The notes beneath the pieces are model-generated. The model did no database searches. It was not told the DNA's origin and saw only the letters and a program-made list of their open reading frames with translations. A stretch of 64,000 nt of DNA from Mycolicibacterium sp. CBMA 226. Lineage in GTDB: Bacteria > Actinomycetota > Actinomycetes > Mycobacteriales > Mycobacteriaceae. The stretch is from assembly GCF_009729075.1 (NCBI RefSeq), contig NZ_VTGY01000012.1, positions 248,001-312,000 on the forward strand. The letters run 5' to 3'. The translations under genes were made by a program, and so were the position numbers. This document shows positions 1 to 8,983 of the stretch, one piece after another (the first letter of the stretch is position 1; each line of letters begins with the position of its first letter).

Positions 1-90
1 ATCACCTTCGAGCTGACCGACCACGTGCGCGCGACCATTCAGCAGACGCTGTACCAGCTGCTGGCCAACCGCCGCGGCACGTTCCTCTAG
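1..90 (+). CDS. C-terminal end of a lysophospholipid acyltransferase family protein (partial)
   Basis: Only the last 29 codons and a TAG stop (88-90) are in the window; the 5' part lies to the left. The tail reads ITFELTDHVRATIQQTLYQL and then LANRRGTFL. The call rests mainly on context: in M. tuberculosis the gene before the hadD/serB1 pair is Rv0502, a PlsC-like acyltransferase with a similar tail as I remember it. No catalytic motif is visible in this fragment, so the family call is an inference. Confidence 0.5.
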   Translation: MTFELTDHVRATIQQTLYQLLANRRGTFL

Positions 91-93
91 ATA

Positions 94-126
94 CCGCGAG
101 CGTGCGTGTCTGCGCGCAACACGCCG
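94..126 (+). repeat. Diverged copy of a 33-bp intergenic repeat (other copies at 59354-59386 and 59450-59482)
   Basis: This stretch, 4 nt after the acyltransferase stop, matches 29 of 33 positions of the repeat that forms a perfect inverted pair at 59354-59482. The differences are a C for T at position 17 and three changes at positions 21, 23 and 25. It starts with CCGCGAGCGTGCGTGT and ends with ACACGCCG. The copies are all intergenic, as expected of a dispersed intergenic repeat; function unknown. Confidence 0.7.
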
Positions 127-139
127 TGGAGTACATGCA

Positions 140-176
140 AAAACGTCCCGCTCGCAGTTGCTGAGCGGGACGTTTT
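140..176. terminator. Bidirectional hairpin terminator between the acyltransferase gene and hadD
   Basis: A perfect 14-bp stem, AAAACGTCCCGCTC (140-153) with its complement at 163-176, closes a 9-nt loop. The stem carries A-tract and T-tract ends, so it reads as a rho-independent terminator in both directions. It sits between the convergent acyltransferase (stop at 90) and hadD (stop at 200). Confidence 0.85.
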
Positions 177-199
177 GCCTGCGCGGCTCGCGCTGCTGT

Positions 200-730
200 C
201 TAAGCCTTTTGCGCCGCAACCATTTTCGCGATCGCCGCATCGCGAGCCGCGGCGATCTGTGCGCTGACCTCGCCGGCTTCGCCTTCGTGCTGCGCCTCGC
301 CCAGCATGGTGACGATGCTCGTCATCACCGGCTGGCCGTCGTCGTCGGTGACCTCGGCGCGGATCTCGCTGATCACGGTGCCGTGCGACTCGATCACCGA
401 ATCCAGGTACGAGTCGAACCACAGCCGGTCGCCGACCTTGATGGGGCGGTGGAAGATCAGCTTCTGGTCGCGGTGCAGCACACGCTCCAGGTTGATCGGC
501 ACGTCGAACTGGTTGAACAGCTCGAGCTGGACCCGCCGGCCCGCGACCGCGATGAACGTCAGCGACGCGATGAGCGCGTCCGAGCCGCACTCAGCGGCCG
601 CTTCCTCCGAGAAATGGGCCGGGTGGTCGTCCTGGACCGCCGCGGCGAACTCCTTGACCTTCTCGCGGCCGACCTCGAAATAGTCGGGATACCGGAAGTG
701 GGTTCCGATGATGTCGTCCGCAATGCCCAT
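200..730 (-). CDS. hadD: HadD-like hot-dog (3R)-hydroxyacyl-ACP dehydratase subunit
   Basis: 176-residue MaoC/hot-dog protein of the HadA/HadC/HadD group, which acts in FAS-II elongation of mycolic acid precursors (family knowledge). The start with [20 protein letters not shown] and the segment [14 protein letters not shown] resemble HadA. Residues 35-39 read DHPAH, keeping an Asp and a His close to the hydratase motif that HadA and HadC have largely lost. I chose the ATG at 730 because HadA-type proteins begin at this point; upstream in-frame codons extend to 937 but cross the hairpin at 761-809. In M. tuberculosis the equivalent gene, Rv0504c, also neighbours serB1. Confidence 0.8.
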   Translation of the reverse strand: MGIADDIIGTHFRYPDYFEVGREKVKEFAAAVQDDHPAHFSEEAAAECGSDALIASLTFIAVAGRRVQLELFNQFDVPINLERVLHRDQKLIFHRPIKVGDRLWFDSYLDSVIESHGTVISEIRAEVTDDDGQPVMTSIVTMLGEAQHEGEAGEVSAQIAAARDAAIAKMVAAQKA

Positions 731-760
731 GGCGGGTGAGCTTAGTCGGTTCGCGCTGAG

Positions 761-809
761 AAGGACCAAATGGTCGTTGGCGGGCGCCGACAGCAGCCAT
801 TTGGTCCTT
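761..809. terminator. Hairpin between serB1 and hadD
   Basis: A perfect 13-bp inverted repeat, AAGGACCAAATGG (761-773) and its complement (797-809), encloses a 23-nt loop. It lies directly after the serB1 stop (828) and before the hadD start (730), so it probably limits read-through from serB1 or acts in the hadD leader. It has only a short T run on the plus side and none on the minus side. Confidence 0.55.
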
Positions 810-827
810 TTCGGCGAAAAACCAGCC

Positions 828-1751
828 CTAATTGCCCTTGCGTGACGCCATGGCGGCCAGCGCCCCGCCGACGGCACCGAGGGCCAGCGCCGAGGGCACA
901 CCGATGCGGGCTGCCTTGCGGGCAGTCCGGAAATCACGGATCTCCCAGCCCCGCTCGCGGGCGACGTCGCGCAGCGCGGCGTCGGGGTTGATGGCGACGG
1001 CTGTGCCGACCAGCGACAGCATCGGCACGTCGTTGAAGCTGTCCGAGTAGGCGGTGCAGCGGCGCAGGTTCAGGCCCTCACGAATGGCCAGCTGCCGCAC
1101 CGCGTGCGCCTTGCCGACGCCGTGCAGGATGTCGCCGACGAGCCGGCCGGTGAACACCCCGTCGACCGACTCGGCGATGGTGCCCAGTGCGCCCGTCAGC
1201 CCCAGCTTGCGGGCGATGGTCTGGGCCAGCTCCATGGGCGTCGCAGTCACGAGCCAGACCTGCTGGCCGGCGTCGAGATGCATCTGTGCCAGTGCCCGGG
1301 TGCCCTGCCAGATCTTGTCGGCGATGATCTCGTCGTATATCTCGTCGCCCAGCGCTTCGAGTTCGGCGGTCTGCCGGCCCTCGATGAAGGACAGCGCCTT
1401 ACGCCGGCCGGCGGCGACGTCGTCGCTGTTCTCCTTGCCGGTGACCTGAAACTTGGCCTGCGCGTAGGCGAAACGGGCCAGATCGGAGTACTTGAAGTAG
1501 TCGCGGGCCGCCAGGCCACGCGCGAAGTGCACCAGCGACGAACCGTGCACCAGCGTGTTGTCGACGTCGAAGAACGCGGCCGCGGTGAGGTCGGGTGGCG
1601 GCGGGAGCACCGGGGCGGTGGGCTCGTCGGCGCCGGAATCCTGGTCGCCCTGGTCCGGGTCGGCAGCCACCTCGACGGGGCCGTCGGCAGCGCCGGAGGG
1701 CACGGGCGTGCCCGTGGGCTCGTCGGCGGTCACGGGGCTGGATTCGGGCAC
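828..1751 (-). CDS. serB1: HAD-IB family hydrolase (SerB1-like phosphatase)
   Basis: 307 residues. The HAD motif I is [11 protein letters not shown] with nucleophile D62 and general acid D64, and motif IV is the region around [12 protein letters not shown]. The first 53 residues are an acidic Pro-rich tail; the last 20 ([20 protein letters not shown]) form a hydrophobic anchor-like segment. The family dephosphorylates phosphoserine or similar small phosphomonoesters; the true substrate is not shown by sequence. The start is GTG at 1751, 33 nt from the divergent glutaredoxin-like gene. M. tuberculosis serB1 (Rv0505c) has the same neighbours. Confidence 0.8.
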   Translation of the reverse strand: MPESSPVTADEPTGTPVPSGAADGPVEVAADPDQGDQDSGADEPTAPVLPPPPDLTAAAFFDVDNTLVHGSSLVHFARGLAARDYFKYSDLARFAYAQAKFQVTGKENSDDVAAGRRKALSFIEGRQTAELEALGDEIYDEIIADKIWQGTRALAQMHLDAGQQVWLVTATPMELAQTIARKLGLTGALGTIAESVDGVFTGRLVGDILHGVGKAHAVRQLAIREGLNLRRCTAYSDSFNDVPMLSLVGTAVAINPDAALRDVARERGWEIRDFRTARKAARIGVPSALALGAVGGALAAMASRKGN

Positions 1752-1771
1752 GGTTCAACAGTAGGTCACGC

Positions 1772-1777
1772 CATACT
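1772..1777 (+). promoter_or_regulatory. Candidate -10 box for a leaderless glutaredoxin-like mRNA
   Basis: CATACT ends 7 nt before the GTG at 1785. The same A-N-N-N-T box at 6-7 nt from the start codon recurs before many genes here and is the usual form of mycobacterial leaderless promoters. Confidence 0.45.
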
Positions 1778-1784
1778 GTTGCGC

Positions 1785-2054
1785 GTGGATCGATCAGGGA
1801 ACAGCCACCGCGTGACGTTGCTCACCCGTGCCGGTTGCAGCATGTGCGAGCGCGCGGCGGCTCAGCTCGTGGAATTGTCGGGCGAATTCGGGTTCGTCCT
1901 GACGAGCACGGACGTCGACGTGCTGGCCGCGGCCGGGGACACCGCCCTGCGTGCGGAATTCGGTGATCGGCTTCCCGTGGTGCTGCTCGATGACGTTGAG
2001 CACAGCTACTGGGAGGTCGACGAGGAGCAGTTGCGCGCCGACTTGGCAGGTTGA
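1785..2054 (+). CDS. Glutaredoxin/thioredoxin-like small redox protein
   Basis: 89 residues of the DUF836/glutaredoxin-like fold. The N-terminal strand leads into LLTRAGCSMCERAAAQL, a CxxC redox site, and the C-terminal part has the cis-Pro-like stretch RLPVVLLDD. It probably acts as a cytosolic thiol oxidoreductase. GTG 1785 was chosen because the candidate -10 box ends 7 nt upstream; GTG 1812 is a shorter option. The M. tuberculosis equivalent Rv0508 also precedes hemA. There the mmpS2-mmpL2 pair lies between serB1 and this gene (from memory); here the gap is only 33 bp. Confidence 0.75.
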   Translation: MDRSGNSHRVTLLTRAGCSMCERAAAQLVELSGEFGFVLTSTDVDVLAAAGDTALRAEFGDRLPVVLLDDVEHSYWEVDEEQLRADLAG

Positions 2055-2230
2055 CGCAGTGGGTTGACCTCTGGGCCAGGCCGCTCAGCGCGGGTGCCCC
2101 GGGGCCCGGGGTACGTATAGCAAATTTGGTCGGCGGGCTGGTGAGCGGCTAGCTTTGAAGGCGTTCCTGCAGCCAGAAGAGGCCCGGGAAACCTTCCTGC
2201 CCAACGGAGGTGCTACGAGGTGATGCGGCC

Positions 2231-3601
2231 GTGAGCGTACTGCTGTTCGGGGTTTCGCACCGCAGCGCACCGGTTTCCGTACTGGAGCAGCTCAGCACCG
2301 ACGAAGCCGAACAGGCCAAGATCATCGAGCTGCTGTTGCAGTCCTCTCTGGTCACCGAGGCCATGGTGCTCTCCACCTGTAACCGGGTCGAGGTCTACGC
2401 CGTGGTCGACGCATTCCACGGCGGCCTCTCGGTCATCGGCTCGGTGCTCTCCGAGCGGTCCGGCATGTCGCTGCACGATCTCACCAAGTACGCCTACGTG
2501 CGGTACGCCGAGGCCGCCGTCGAGCATCTGTTCGCCGTGGCCAGCGGCCTGGATTCGGCCGTCATCGGCGAGGCGCAGGTGCTCGGCCAGGTGCGCCGGG
2601 CCTACACGTCCGCCGAGGCCCACCAGACCGTCGGCCGCACGCTGCATGAGCTGTCGCAGCGGGCGCTGTCGGTCGGTAAGCGGGTCCACTCCGAGACCGG
2701 GATCGACGCCGCGGGCGCCTCGGTGGTCTCGGTCGCGCTCGACATGGCCAAGTCCAAGCTGACGTCGCTCACCGGGCTGACGGCCGCCGTGGTCGGCGCC
2801 GGCTCCATGGGCGCCCTGGCGGCCGCGCATCTGACGCGCGCCGGGATCGCCCGCGTTGAGGTGGTCAACCGCTCGCTGCCGCGGGCCGAGCGCATGGTCG
2901 AGAACCTGAAGGCCCAGGGGGTCGATGCCGCCGCCCACTCGCTCGATGACATCGCCGTCGCGCTGAGCAATGCCGACGTCGTCGTCGCGTGTACCGGCGC
3001 GGTGCGTCCGGTGGTGTCGTTGGCCGACGCGCACCGCGGACTGATGAACCGCCCGGAGCACCGCCAGCTGGTGATCTGCGACCTGGGCATGCCCCGCGAC
3101 GTCGACGGTGCGATTGCTGGCCTGCCCGGCGTGCACATGATCGACATGGACCGCATCCAGCGGGAACCGTCGGCGCGGGCGGCTGCCTCCGACGCCGAAG
3201 CGGCCCGCTCGATCGTCGCCGCGGAGGTCGCCAGCTACCTGGCCGGCCAGCGGATGGCCGAGGTCACCCCGACCGTCACCGCCCTGCGCCAGCGTGCCGC
3301 GGACGTCGTGGAAGCGGAGTTGTTGCGGCTCGACAACCGGGTTCCGGGACTCGACGCCGCCCACCGGGACGAGGTCGCCAAGACCGTCCGCCGGGTGGTG
3401 GACAAGTTGCTGCACGCGCCGACGGTGCGGGTCAAGCAGTTGGCCAGCGCGCCCGGCGGTGACAGCTACGCCGAGGCGCTGCGGGAGCTGTTCGAGCTCG
3501 ACCCGCAGGCCATCGACGCCGTGTCCGCCGGCGAACTGCCTTTGGTGGCACCAGATTTGGCGGTGGGCGAGCCGCATTCCCTTCACGACAAGGCTGAGTA
3601 A
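2231..3601 (+). CDS. hemA: Glutamyl-tRNA reductase
   Basis: 456 residues. It reduces glutamyl-tRNA(Glu) to glutamate-1-semialdehyde, the first committed step of C5 tetrapyrrole synthesis. The catalytic site is [13 protein letters not shown] with C50; the NADPH domain shows [12 protein letters not shown]; the C-terminal dimerisation helix contains [16 protein letters not shown]. The GTG at 2231 gives the family N-terminus [14 protein letters not shown] and has ACGAGG 10 nt upstream; an in-frame GTG at 2210 would add seven poorly supported residues. It opens the hemA-hemC-hemD-hemB operon. The 176-bp upstream gap has a TATAGC element at 2116-2121 that could be a -10 box. Confidence 0.97.
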   Translation: MSVLLFGVSHRSAPVSVLEQLSTDEAEQAKIIELLLQSSLVTEAMVLSTCNRVEVYAVVDAFHGGLSVIGSVLSERSGMSLHDLTKYAYVRYAEAAVEHLFAVASGLDSAVIGEAQVLGQVRRAYTSAEAHQTVGRTLHELSQRALSVGKRVHSETGIDAAGASVVSVALDMAKSKLTSLTGLTAAVVGAGSMGALAAAHLTRAGIARVEVVNRSLPRAERMVENLKAQGVDAAAHSLDDIAVALSNADVVVACTGAVRPVVSLADAHRGLMNRPEHRQLVICDLGMPRDVDGAIAGLPGVHMIDMDRIQREPSARAAASDAEAARSIVAAEVASYLAGQRMAEVTPTVTALRQRAADVVEAELLRLDNRVPGLDAAHRDEVAKTVRRVVDKLLHAPTVRVKQLASAPGGDSYAEALRELFELDPQAIDAVSAGELPLVAPDLAVGEPHSLHDKAE

Positions 3602-3607
3602 TCTCAC

Positions 3608-4567
3608 TTGGTAACTACCCTCGAAAACGTTGTCCGGATCGGCACCAGGGGCAGCCTTCTGGCGACCACGCAGGCCGGCACCATCCGTGACGCCCTGGTA
3701 GCTCTGGGGCAGCCCGCCGAGCTGGTCATCATCAGCACCGACGGGGACCGGTCCCAGGCGCCTGTCGCCGAGATCGGCATCGGTGTGTTCACCGCCGAGT
3801 TGCGGCACGCCATGGCCGACGGCCGCATCGACGTCGCGGTGCACTCGTACAAGGATTTGCCGACCGCGCCCGACGAGCGGTTCGTCATCGCCGCCGTACC
3901 GCCGCGCGAAGACCCGCGCGATGCCCTTGTGGCGCGCGACGAATTGGTGCTCGGAGAGTTGCCAGCCGGCTCGGTGATCGGCACGTCGAGCCCGCGACGG
4001 GCGGCACAGCTTAGAGCACTGGGTCTCGGTTTGGAAATCCGCCCCCTACGAGGCAACCTAGATACCAGGTTGAACAGGGTAAGTAGTGGTGATCTCGACG
4101 CAGTTGTCGTCGCCCGAGCGGGTCTGGCCCGTATCGGACGGCTCGACGTCGTCACCGAGAGCCTCGAGCCGGTGCAGATGTTGCCAGCACCGGCGCAGGG
4201 CGCCCTCGCGGTCGAGTGCCGAGTGGGTGACACCGAGCTGGCGGCGCTGCTGGGAAAGCTGGACGATCCCGACACGCGCGCGGCGATCACTGCCGAACGA
4301 GTCCTGTTGGCCGAACTGGAGGCGGGTTGTTCCGCGCCGGTGGGTGCGATCGCGGAAGTGGTCGAGTCCATCGACGAGGACGGCCGAGTCTTCGAAGAGC
4401 TGTCGCTGCGCGGATGCGTGGCGGCGCTGGACGGATCCGACGTGATCCGGGCGTCCGGGATCGGGACACCCGAACGGGCACGGGAGCTGGGGCTCTCGCT
4501 GGCCGCGGAGTTGTTCGACCTGGGTGCGCGTGACGTGTTGGATCAGCGGACTGTAGAGCGGGAGTGA
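3608..4567 (+). CDS. hemC: Hydroxymethylbilane synthase (porphobilinogen deaminase)
   Basis: 319 residues. It joins four porphobilinogen units into hydroxymethylbilane. The key residues are visible: D83 in HSYKDLP, the substrate-binding segment [14 protein letters not shown], and cofactor-attachment cysteine C241 in [15 protein letters not shown], which carries the dipyrromethane primer. The only suitable start is TTG 3608, 6 nt after the hemA stop, so translation is probably coupled. The next gene, hemD, begins 3 nt after its stop. Confidence 0.97.
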   Translation: MVTTLENVVRIGTRGSLLATTQAGTIRDALVALGQPAELVIISTDGDRSQAPVAEIGIGVFTAELRHAMADGRIDVAVHSYKDLPTAPDERFVIAAVPPREDPRDALVARDELVLGELPAGSVIGTSSPRRAAQLRALGLGLEIRPLRGNLDTRLNRVSSGDLDAVVVARAGLARIGRLDVVTESLEPVQMLPAPAQGALAVECRVGDTELAALLGKLDDPDTRAAITAERVLLAELEAGCSAPVGAIAEVVESIDEDGRVFEELSLRGCVAALDGSDVIRASGIGTPERARELGLSLAAELFDLGARDVLDQRTVERE

Positions 4568-4570
4568 GAG

Positions 4571-6256
4571 ATGACGACCCGAGTGCGTAAGCAGCACAAG
4601 CCCGGCCGCATCACCTTTGTCGGTTCCGGCCCCGGTGACCCGGGCCTGTTGACGACGCGTGCGCGGAACGTTTTGGCACATGCGGCATTGGTTTTCACCG
4701 ACCCGGACGTGCCCGAGGCGGTGCTGGCACTGATCGGAACCGATCTGCCGCCGACCTCCGGCCCGCACCCGGCCGATGCTGAACCGGCTGCCGACGCCAA
4801 AACCGACGACGCTGCCGCGCCGGCTCCCGTCGCCGCCCCCACCATGACGTTCCCGCACGGCGTCGACGTCCGCCCCGCGCTGGGTGACCCCACCGAGGTG
4901 GCCAAGCTGCTCATCGCCGAGGCGAAGACCGGCGTGGACGTGGTGCGCCTGGTGGCCGGCGACCCGCTGTCGGTCGACGCCGTCATCACCGAGGTGAACG
5001 CCCTGGCCAAGTCCGCGGCGCACTTCGAGCTGGTGCCGGGCCTCCCGTCGTCGACGGCCGTGCCGACCTACGCGGGCCTGCCCGTCGGGTCGTCGCACAC
5101 CGTGGCCGACGTCCGCGGTGACGTGGACTGGGCCGCGCTGGCCGCCGCGCCCGGGCCGCTGATCCTGCACGCGACGGTGTCGCACCTGCCGGACGCCGCC
5201 CGCACGTTGATCGAATACGGCCTCACCGACAACACCCCGTGTGTCGTGACCGCCAACGGCACCACCTGCCAGCAGAGGTCCATCGAGACCACCCTGGCTG
5301 GGCTGCTCGACAAGGCCGTGCTGGAGAAGCCGGTCGGCCCCGAGCCCGTCGGGCCGCTGGCGGGCCCGCTGGTCGTGACCATCGGCAAGACCGTGGCGCA
5401 CCGGGCCAAGCTGAACTGGTGGGAGAGCCGCTCGCTGTACGGCTGGACCGTGCTGGTGCCGCGTACCAAGGACCAGGCCGGCGAGATGAGTGATCGGCTG
5501 GTGGGCCACGGCGCGCTGCCGATCGAGGTGCCGACCATCGCGGTCGAGCCGCCGCGCAGCCCCGCCCAGATGGAGCGGGCGGTCAAGGGTCTGGTCGACG
5601 GCCGTTTCCAGTGGGTCGTGTTCACCTCCACCAACGCGGTGCGCGCGGTGTGGGAGAAGTTCAACGAGTTCGGTCTGGACGCCCGCGCGTTCTCCGGTGT
5701 GAAGATCGCGTGCGTCGGTCAGGCCACCGCGGACAAGGTGCGCGCGTTCGGCATCAACCCCGAGCTGGTGCCCGCCGGTGAGCAGTCGTCCCTGGGCTTG
5801 CTCGACGAATTCCCGGACTACGACGACATTTTCGACCCGGTGAACCGGGTGCTGCTGCCGCGCGCCGACATCGCCACCGAGACGCTGGCCGAAGGCCTGC
5901 GCGAGCGTGGCTGGGAGATCGAGGACGTCACGGCCTACCGCACCGTCCGTGCGGCACCGCCGCCGGCGCACACCCGCGAGATGATCAAGACCGGTGGTTT
6001 CGACGCCGTCTGCTTCACCTCGAGCTCAACGGTGCGCAACCTCGTCGGCATCGCCGGCAAGCCGCACGCCCGGACCATCGTCGCCTGCATCGGCCCGAAA
6101 ACCGCTGAAACCGCAGCCGAATTCGGTCTGCGCGTGGACGTGCAGCCGGAGACTGCCGCCGTCGGACCACTGGTCGAGGCGCTGGCTGAGCACGCCGCCC
6201 GGCTGCGTGCCGAGGGTGCCCTGCCGCCCCCGCGCAAGAAGAGTCGGCGCCGCTAA
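4571..6256 (+). CDS. hemD: Fused uroporphyrinogen-III C-methyltransferase-like / uroporphyrinogen-III synthase
   Basis: 561 residues in two parts. Residues 1 to about 275 are an SAM-dependent tetrapyrrole methylase fold beginning ITFVGSGPGDPGLLTTRA; from about 280 (YGWTVLVPRTKDQAGEMS) comes the HemD domain that cyclises hydroxymethylbilane to uroporphyrinogen III. The tail PPPRKKSRRR is very basic. An inserted Ala/Pro/Asp-rich linker (about residues 55-95) sits in the methylase half at a place where active SUMT enzymes are compact, so methylase activity is uncertain. GAGAG precedes the ATG. This fusion is standard in mycobacteria (Rv0511). Confidence 0.93.
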   Translation: MTTRVRKQHKPGRITFVGSGPGDPGLLTTRARNVLAHAALVFTDPDVPEAVLALIGTDLPPTSGPHPADAEPAADAKTDDAAAPAPVAAPTMTFPHGVDVRPALGDPTEVAKLLIAEAKTGVDVVRLVAGDPLSVDAVITEVNALAKSAAHFELVPGLPSSTAVPTYAGLPVGSSHTVADVRGDVDWAALAAAPGPLILHATVSHLPDAARTLIEYGLTDNTPCVVTANGTTCQQRSIETTLAGLLDKAVLEKPVGPEPVGPLAGPLVVTIGKTVAHRAKLNWWESRSLYGWTVLVPRTKDQAGEMSDRLVGHGALPIEVPTIAVEPPRSPAQMERAVKGLVDGRFQWVVFTSTNAVRAVWEKFNEFGLDARAFSGVKIACVGQATADKVRAFGINPELVPAGEQSSLGLLDEFPDYDDIFDPVNRVLLPRADIATETLAEGLRERGWEIEDVTAYRTVRAAPPPAHTREMIKTGGFDAVCFTSSSTVRNLVGIAGKPHARTIVACIGPKTAETAAEFGLRVDVQPETAAVGPLVEALAEHAARLRAEGALPPPRKKSRRR

Positions 6257-6266
6257 ACTCGGCACC

Positions 6267-7247
6267 ATGGCTTTCCCACGACAGCGGCCGCGGAGACTTC
6301 GTACCACCCCGGCGCTCCGGCGTCTGGTGTCCGAAACCGCGCTGGAGCCACGGCATCTGGTGCTGCCGATGTTCGTCGCGGATGGGCTCACCGAGCCGCG
6401 TCCCATCAGCTCGATGCCCGGCGTCGTGCAGCACACGCGGGACTCGCTGCGCCGTGCGGCCGCGGAAGCCGTCGAGGCCGGTGTCGGCGGGCTGATGTTG
6501 TTCGGTGTCCCGTGCGACGGTGACAAGGACGCCACCGGCTCCGAGGGCATCAACCCCGAGGGCATCCTGAATGTGGCGCTGCGCGACCTGAATTCGGACC
6601 TCGGTGACGCGACAGTGCTGATGGCCGACACCTGCCTGGACGAATTCACCGATCACGGGCATTGTGGCGTCCTCGACGCGCACGGCCGGGTCGACAACGA
6701 TGCGACCAACGAACAGTACGTCAAACTTGCTGTGGCACAGGCGCATTCCGGTGCGCACGTGGTCAGCCCCAGCGGCATGATGGACGGTCAGGTCGCGGCG
6801 ATCCGCGACGGTCTCGACCACGCCGGGCATAGCGACGTCGCGATCCTGGCCTACGCCGCCAAGTTCGCGTCGGCGTTCTACGGCCCGTTCCGTGAGGCCG
6901 TGGGCTCGAGCCTGCAGGGCGATCGTCGTACCTACCAACAGGATCCGGGCAACGCGCGCGAAGCGGTACGTGAGATCGAGCTGGATCTCGCCGAAGGCGC
7001 CGACATGGTGATGGTCAAGCCCGCGATGAGCTACCTGGACGTGGTGCGTGCCGCCGCCGATATTTCGCCGGTACCGGTTGCGGCGTACCAGATTTCGGGT
7101 GAGTACGCGATGATCAGCGCGGCGGCGGCCAACGGCTGGATCGATCTGCGGGCCTCGGTGCTGGAGTCGGTCGTCAGCATTCGGCGCGCGGGTGCCGACA
7201 TCGTGCTCACGTACTGGGCGAATGACGTCGCGGGCTGGCTGCGGTGA
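6267..7247 (+). CDS. hemB: Delta-aminolevulinic acid dehydratase (porphobilinogen synthase)
   Basis: 326 residues. It condenses two 5-aminolevulinate molecules to porphobilinogen. The Schiff-base lysines are K199 (YAAKFASAFYGPF) and K251 (VMVKPAMSYLD). The metal-site segment ADTCLDEFTDHGHCGVL has C123 and C133, but the middle cysteine of the E. coli-type zinc triad is D125, so metal use may differ from the three-cysteine enzymes. The ATG at 6267 lies 10 nt after the hemD stop. It is the last haem gene of the cluster; the next gene overlaps it by 4 nt. Confidence 0.96.
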   Translation: MAFPRQRPRRLRTTPALRRLVSETALEPRHLVLPMFVADGLTEPRPISSMPGVVQHTRDSLRRAAAEAVEAGVGGLMLFGVPCDGDKDATGSEGINPEGILNVALRDLNSDLGDATVLMADTCLDEFTDHGHCGVLDAHGRVDNDATNEQYVKLAVAQAHSGAHVVSPSGMMDGQVAAIRDGLDHAGHSDVAILAYAAKFASAFYGPFREAVGSSLQGDRRTYQQDPGNAREAVREIELDLAEGADMVMVKPAMSYLDVVRAAADISPVPVAAYQISGEYAMISAAAANGWIDLRASVLESVVSIRRAGADIVLTYWANDVAGWLR

Positions 7248-7726
7248 ACCCGCTGAACCCACACGATCCGCAACATCCGCAGTACCCGCCGTATCAGGGT
7301 GCGGGGCCGGAAGGATTCGGTTCCGAGCCGCCCGAAATGCCGCAGGACGTTGCCACCGGCTTCTGGCTGTGGACGGCCGCGCTGCCGCTGTCGGTGATCG
7401 GCTACGTCATCAACCTCCTGACGACGCCCGAGCGTGAGGTGTCGGGCTACGCATACGCCGTGTCCGGTCTGATGCTGTTCATCATCGTGGTCCTGGTGGC
7501 CACGTTCCTGGTGCTGCTGCGGCAGGGCTACCGGTGGGCGCGCAGCATCCTGACCGGCGGGGCCGCGGCCACGATCCTGTACCTGACCACCAATCTCTTC
7601 GCGAACTACCACGGCGCGGCCGCGGCGCTGGGCTACGCGGTGTGCGGCATCGGCGGCGCCGTGCTGATCGGCGGCGGCGTGTACCTCCTGCACCGCCCCG
7701 ACTCGAACGCCTACTTCGTCCGCTGA
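7244..7726 (+). CDS. Membrane protein with Pro-rich N-terminus, hemB-coupled
   Basis: 160 residues. The first 45 are rich in Pro, Tyr and Gln (NPLNPHDPQHPQYPPYQG); four hydrophobic segments follow at roughly 45-65, 75-95, 100-120 and 125-150. The GTG start overlaps the hemB TGA as GTGA, so it is translated with the haem operon. The position matches the Rv0513-type membrane protein of M. tuberculosis. No function can be assigned. Confidence 0.7.
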   Translation: MNPLNPHDPQHPQYPPYQGAGPEGFGSEPPEMPQDVATGFWLWTAALPLSVIGYVINLLTTPEREVSGYAYAVSGLMLFIIVVLVATFLVLLRQGYRWARSILTGGAAATILYLTTNLFANYHGAAAALGYAVCGIGGAVLIGGGVYLLHRPDSNAYFVR

Positions 7727-7832
7727 TCTCCGCGGGCCGAACCTCCCGCGAGGCGGCCTTGGAGAGTACCTCCCGCTTGCGGGGGCGCTCGCCGCTGTCC
7801 ACGCGGGACGGCACGGCTAGGCTGGCCCGGAT

Positions 7833-8237
7833 ATGACTGAGCCCACGCCCTCTTTGCCGGTCCGACCGCAGTCCGTCACCGTTGCCTTCTGGTGCTGGGT
7901 GGTGGCCGCGGTGCTGCTGATGGTCGGCGGCATGCTGACCGCCACCGCGGAAGTGCCCCCGGCCTACCGGACCCTCGTCGTGGGTTTCGGCGTCATCACC
8001 GCGGTGGCCGGCGCCGCCATGGCTTTTTCCGCCGGCCGGGCGCGGGCGGGTGACAGCAGGTTTCGTCGGGCCGCGGTGGCGTTGTCCATGGCGATCGTGA
8101 TCATCGTCGGCCTCCTCGCACTGCTGGGTGTGGCACAGCTGTTGTCTCTGGTGGCGCTGTTGCCGTTGATCGGCGGCGCGGTCGCGATCACCCGGCCGCC
8201 GGCGCAGACGTGGTTCGACGGAAAGGCCGATGAATGA
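7833..8237 (+). CDS. Small four-helix membrane protein of unknown function
   Basis: 134 residues with four hydrophobic segments (about 18-40, 48-68, 84-104, 105-123) and a short polar tail. A TAGGCT box lies 10 nt before the ATG, so it may have its own promoter after the 106-bp gap that follows the previous gene. Its stop overlaps the next start (ATGA), and the one after that overlaps likewise, giving a three-gene membrane-protein unit. I do not recognise the family. Confidence 0.65.
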   Translation: MTEPTPSLPVRPQSVTVAFWCWVVAAVLLMVGGMLTATAEVPPAYRTLVVGFGVITAVAGAAMAFSAGRARAGDSRFRRAAVALSMAIVIIVGLLALLGVAQLLSLVALLPLIGGAVAITRPPAQTWFDGKADE

Positions 8238-8734
8238 CGGATGCGCCGACAGGCACCGCCGCCGAACAGGTTCTTTTCCACGAAGTCGGCGCCAGCTGGT
8301 GGTGGCTGTTGCTCGGTCCGTTCTCCGGCGGCTCCATCGCGGCGATGCAGTTGTGGTCGGCGCACCGGGTGGACCCGCTGGTGCCGGTGGTTTTCCTGGT
8401 GCTGGTGACGGGGTTCATCGGACTGCAGATCAAGGCCGCACGCCTGCACACGTCGGTCGAGCTGACGCCCGAATACCTGCGTCAGGGCACCGAGTCGGTC
8501 CGCGTCGCGGACATGATCGGCATGTTCCCGGAGGCGAGAGGCGCCGACGCACCCCGCTGGCAGTCGTACCGGGCGTTCGGCGAGCTGACGGGTGTCCCGC
8601 GAGGGCGTACGGGCATCGGGCTCGAGCTGACCGGTGAGCGCAGCGGTCAGGCGTGGGCACGGCGCCATCGTGGGTTGCGCGCCCAGCTCGAGGCGTTGGG
8701 TGTGCGCGAACTCGGTGAGGACGACGACGAATGA
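8234..8734 (+). CDS. Membrane protein, possibly DUF3093-like
   Basis: 166 residues. Two adjacent hydrophobic stretches near the N-terminus (after HEVGASWWWLLLGP and VVFLVLVTGFIGLQI) are followed by a soluble C-terminal part that ends in EDDDE. The Trp-rich entry to the first helix recalls actinobacterial DUF3093 proteins, but this is a weak resemblance. It overlaps both neighbours by 4 nt and must be co-translated with them. Confidence 0.6.
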   Translation: MTDAPTGTAAEQVLFHEVGASWWWLLLGPFSGGSIAAMQLWSAHRVDPLVPVVFLVLVTGFIGLQIKAARLHTSVELTPEYLRQGTESVRVADMIGMFPEARGADAPRWQSYRAFGELTGVPRGRTGIGLELTGERSGQAWARRHRGLRAQLEALGVRELGEDDDE

Positions 8735-8973
8735 GCACCGGCAGGATCGTGGCGGCCGGCGCGCTGGTGTCGGCGGTGCTGGCGGCCGTCGGCTCGGTGC
8801 TGAGTTGGCTGGCTGCCTCGTCGGTGGCCGACGTCGCGCCGGTGATTCCCGGCGAGCCGGTGAAGACGTCGGTGCTTTATGACCCGTCGCTCATCACGTT
8901 GTCGATGTTGCTGGCGACCCTGGCCGGGGTGCTCGCCGTAGTGGGTACGGCGAGGTGGCGGCGCGCCAAGTAG
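8731..8973 (+). CDS. Small two-helix membrane protein
   Basis: 80 residues with an N-terminal hydrophobic helix (about 6-30), a short polar loop and a second helix (about 50-72) that ends in ARWRRAK. The ATG overlaps the previous TGA by 4 nt. Positive residues at the end suggest that the C-terminus is cytoplasmic. No family recognised. Confidence 0.6.
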   Translation: MSTGRIVAAGALVSAVLAAVGSVLSWLAASSVADVAPVIPGEPVKTSVLYDPSLITLSMLLATLAGVLAVVGTARWRRAK

Positions 8974-8983
8974 TGTGTCGCCC

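Noticed and set aside
4058..5971. A 637-codon minus-strand open frame opposite hemC and hemD
   Set aside because: It is rich in Arg, His and Gln with no motifs, and the plus-strand frames are clearly hemC and hemD.
7727..7832. CCTCCCGC/GCGGGGG pairs after the hemB-linked membrane gene, considered as a terminator
   Set aside because: The stems are only 5-6 bp, G/C-only and without a T run; such pairs are expected by chance at this GC content.
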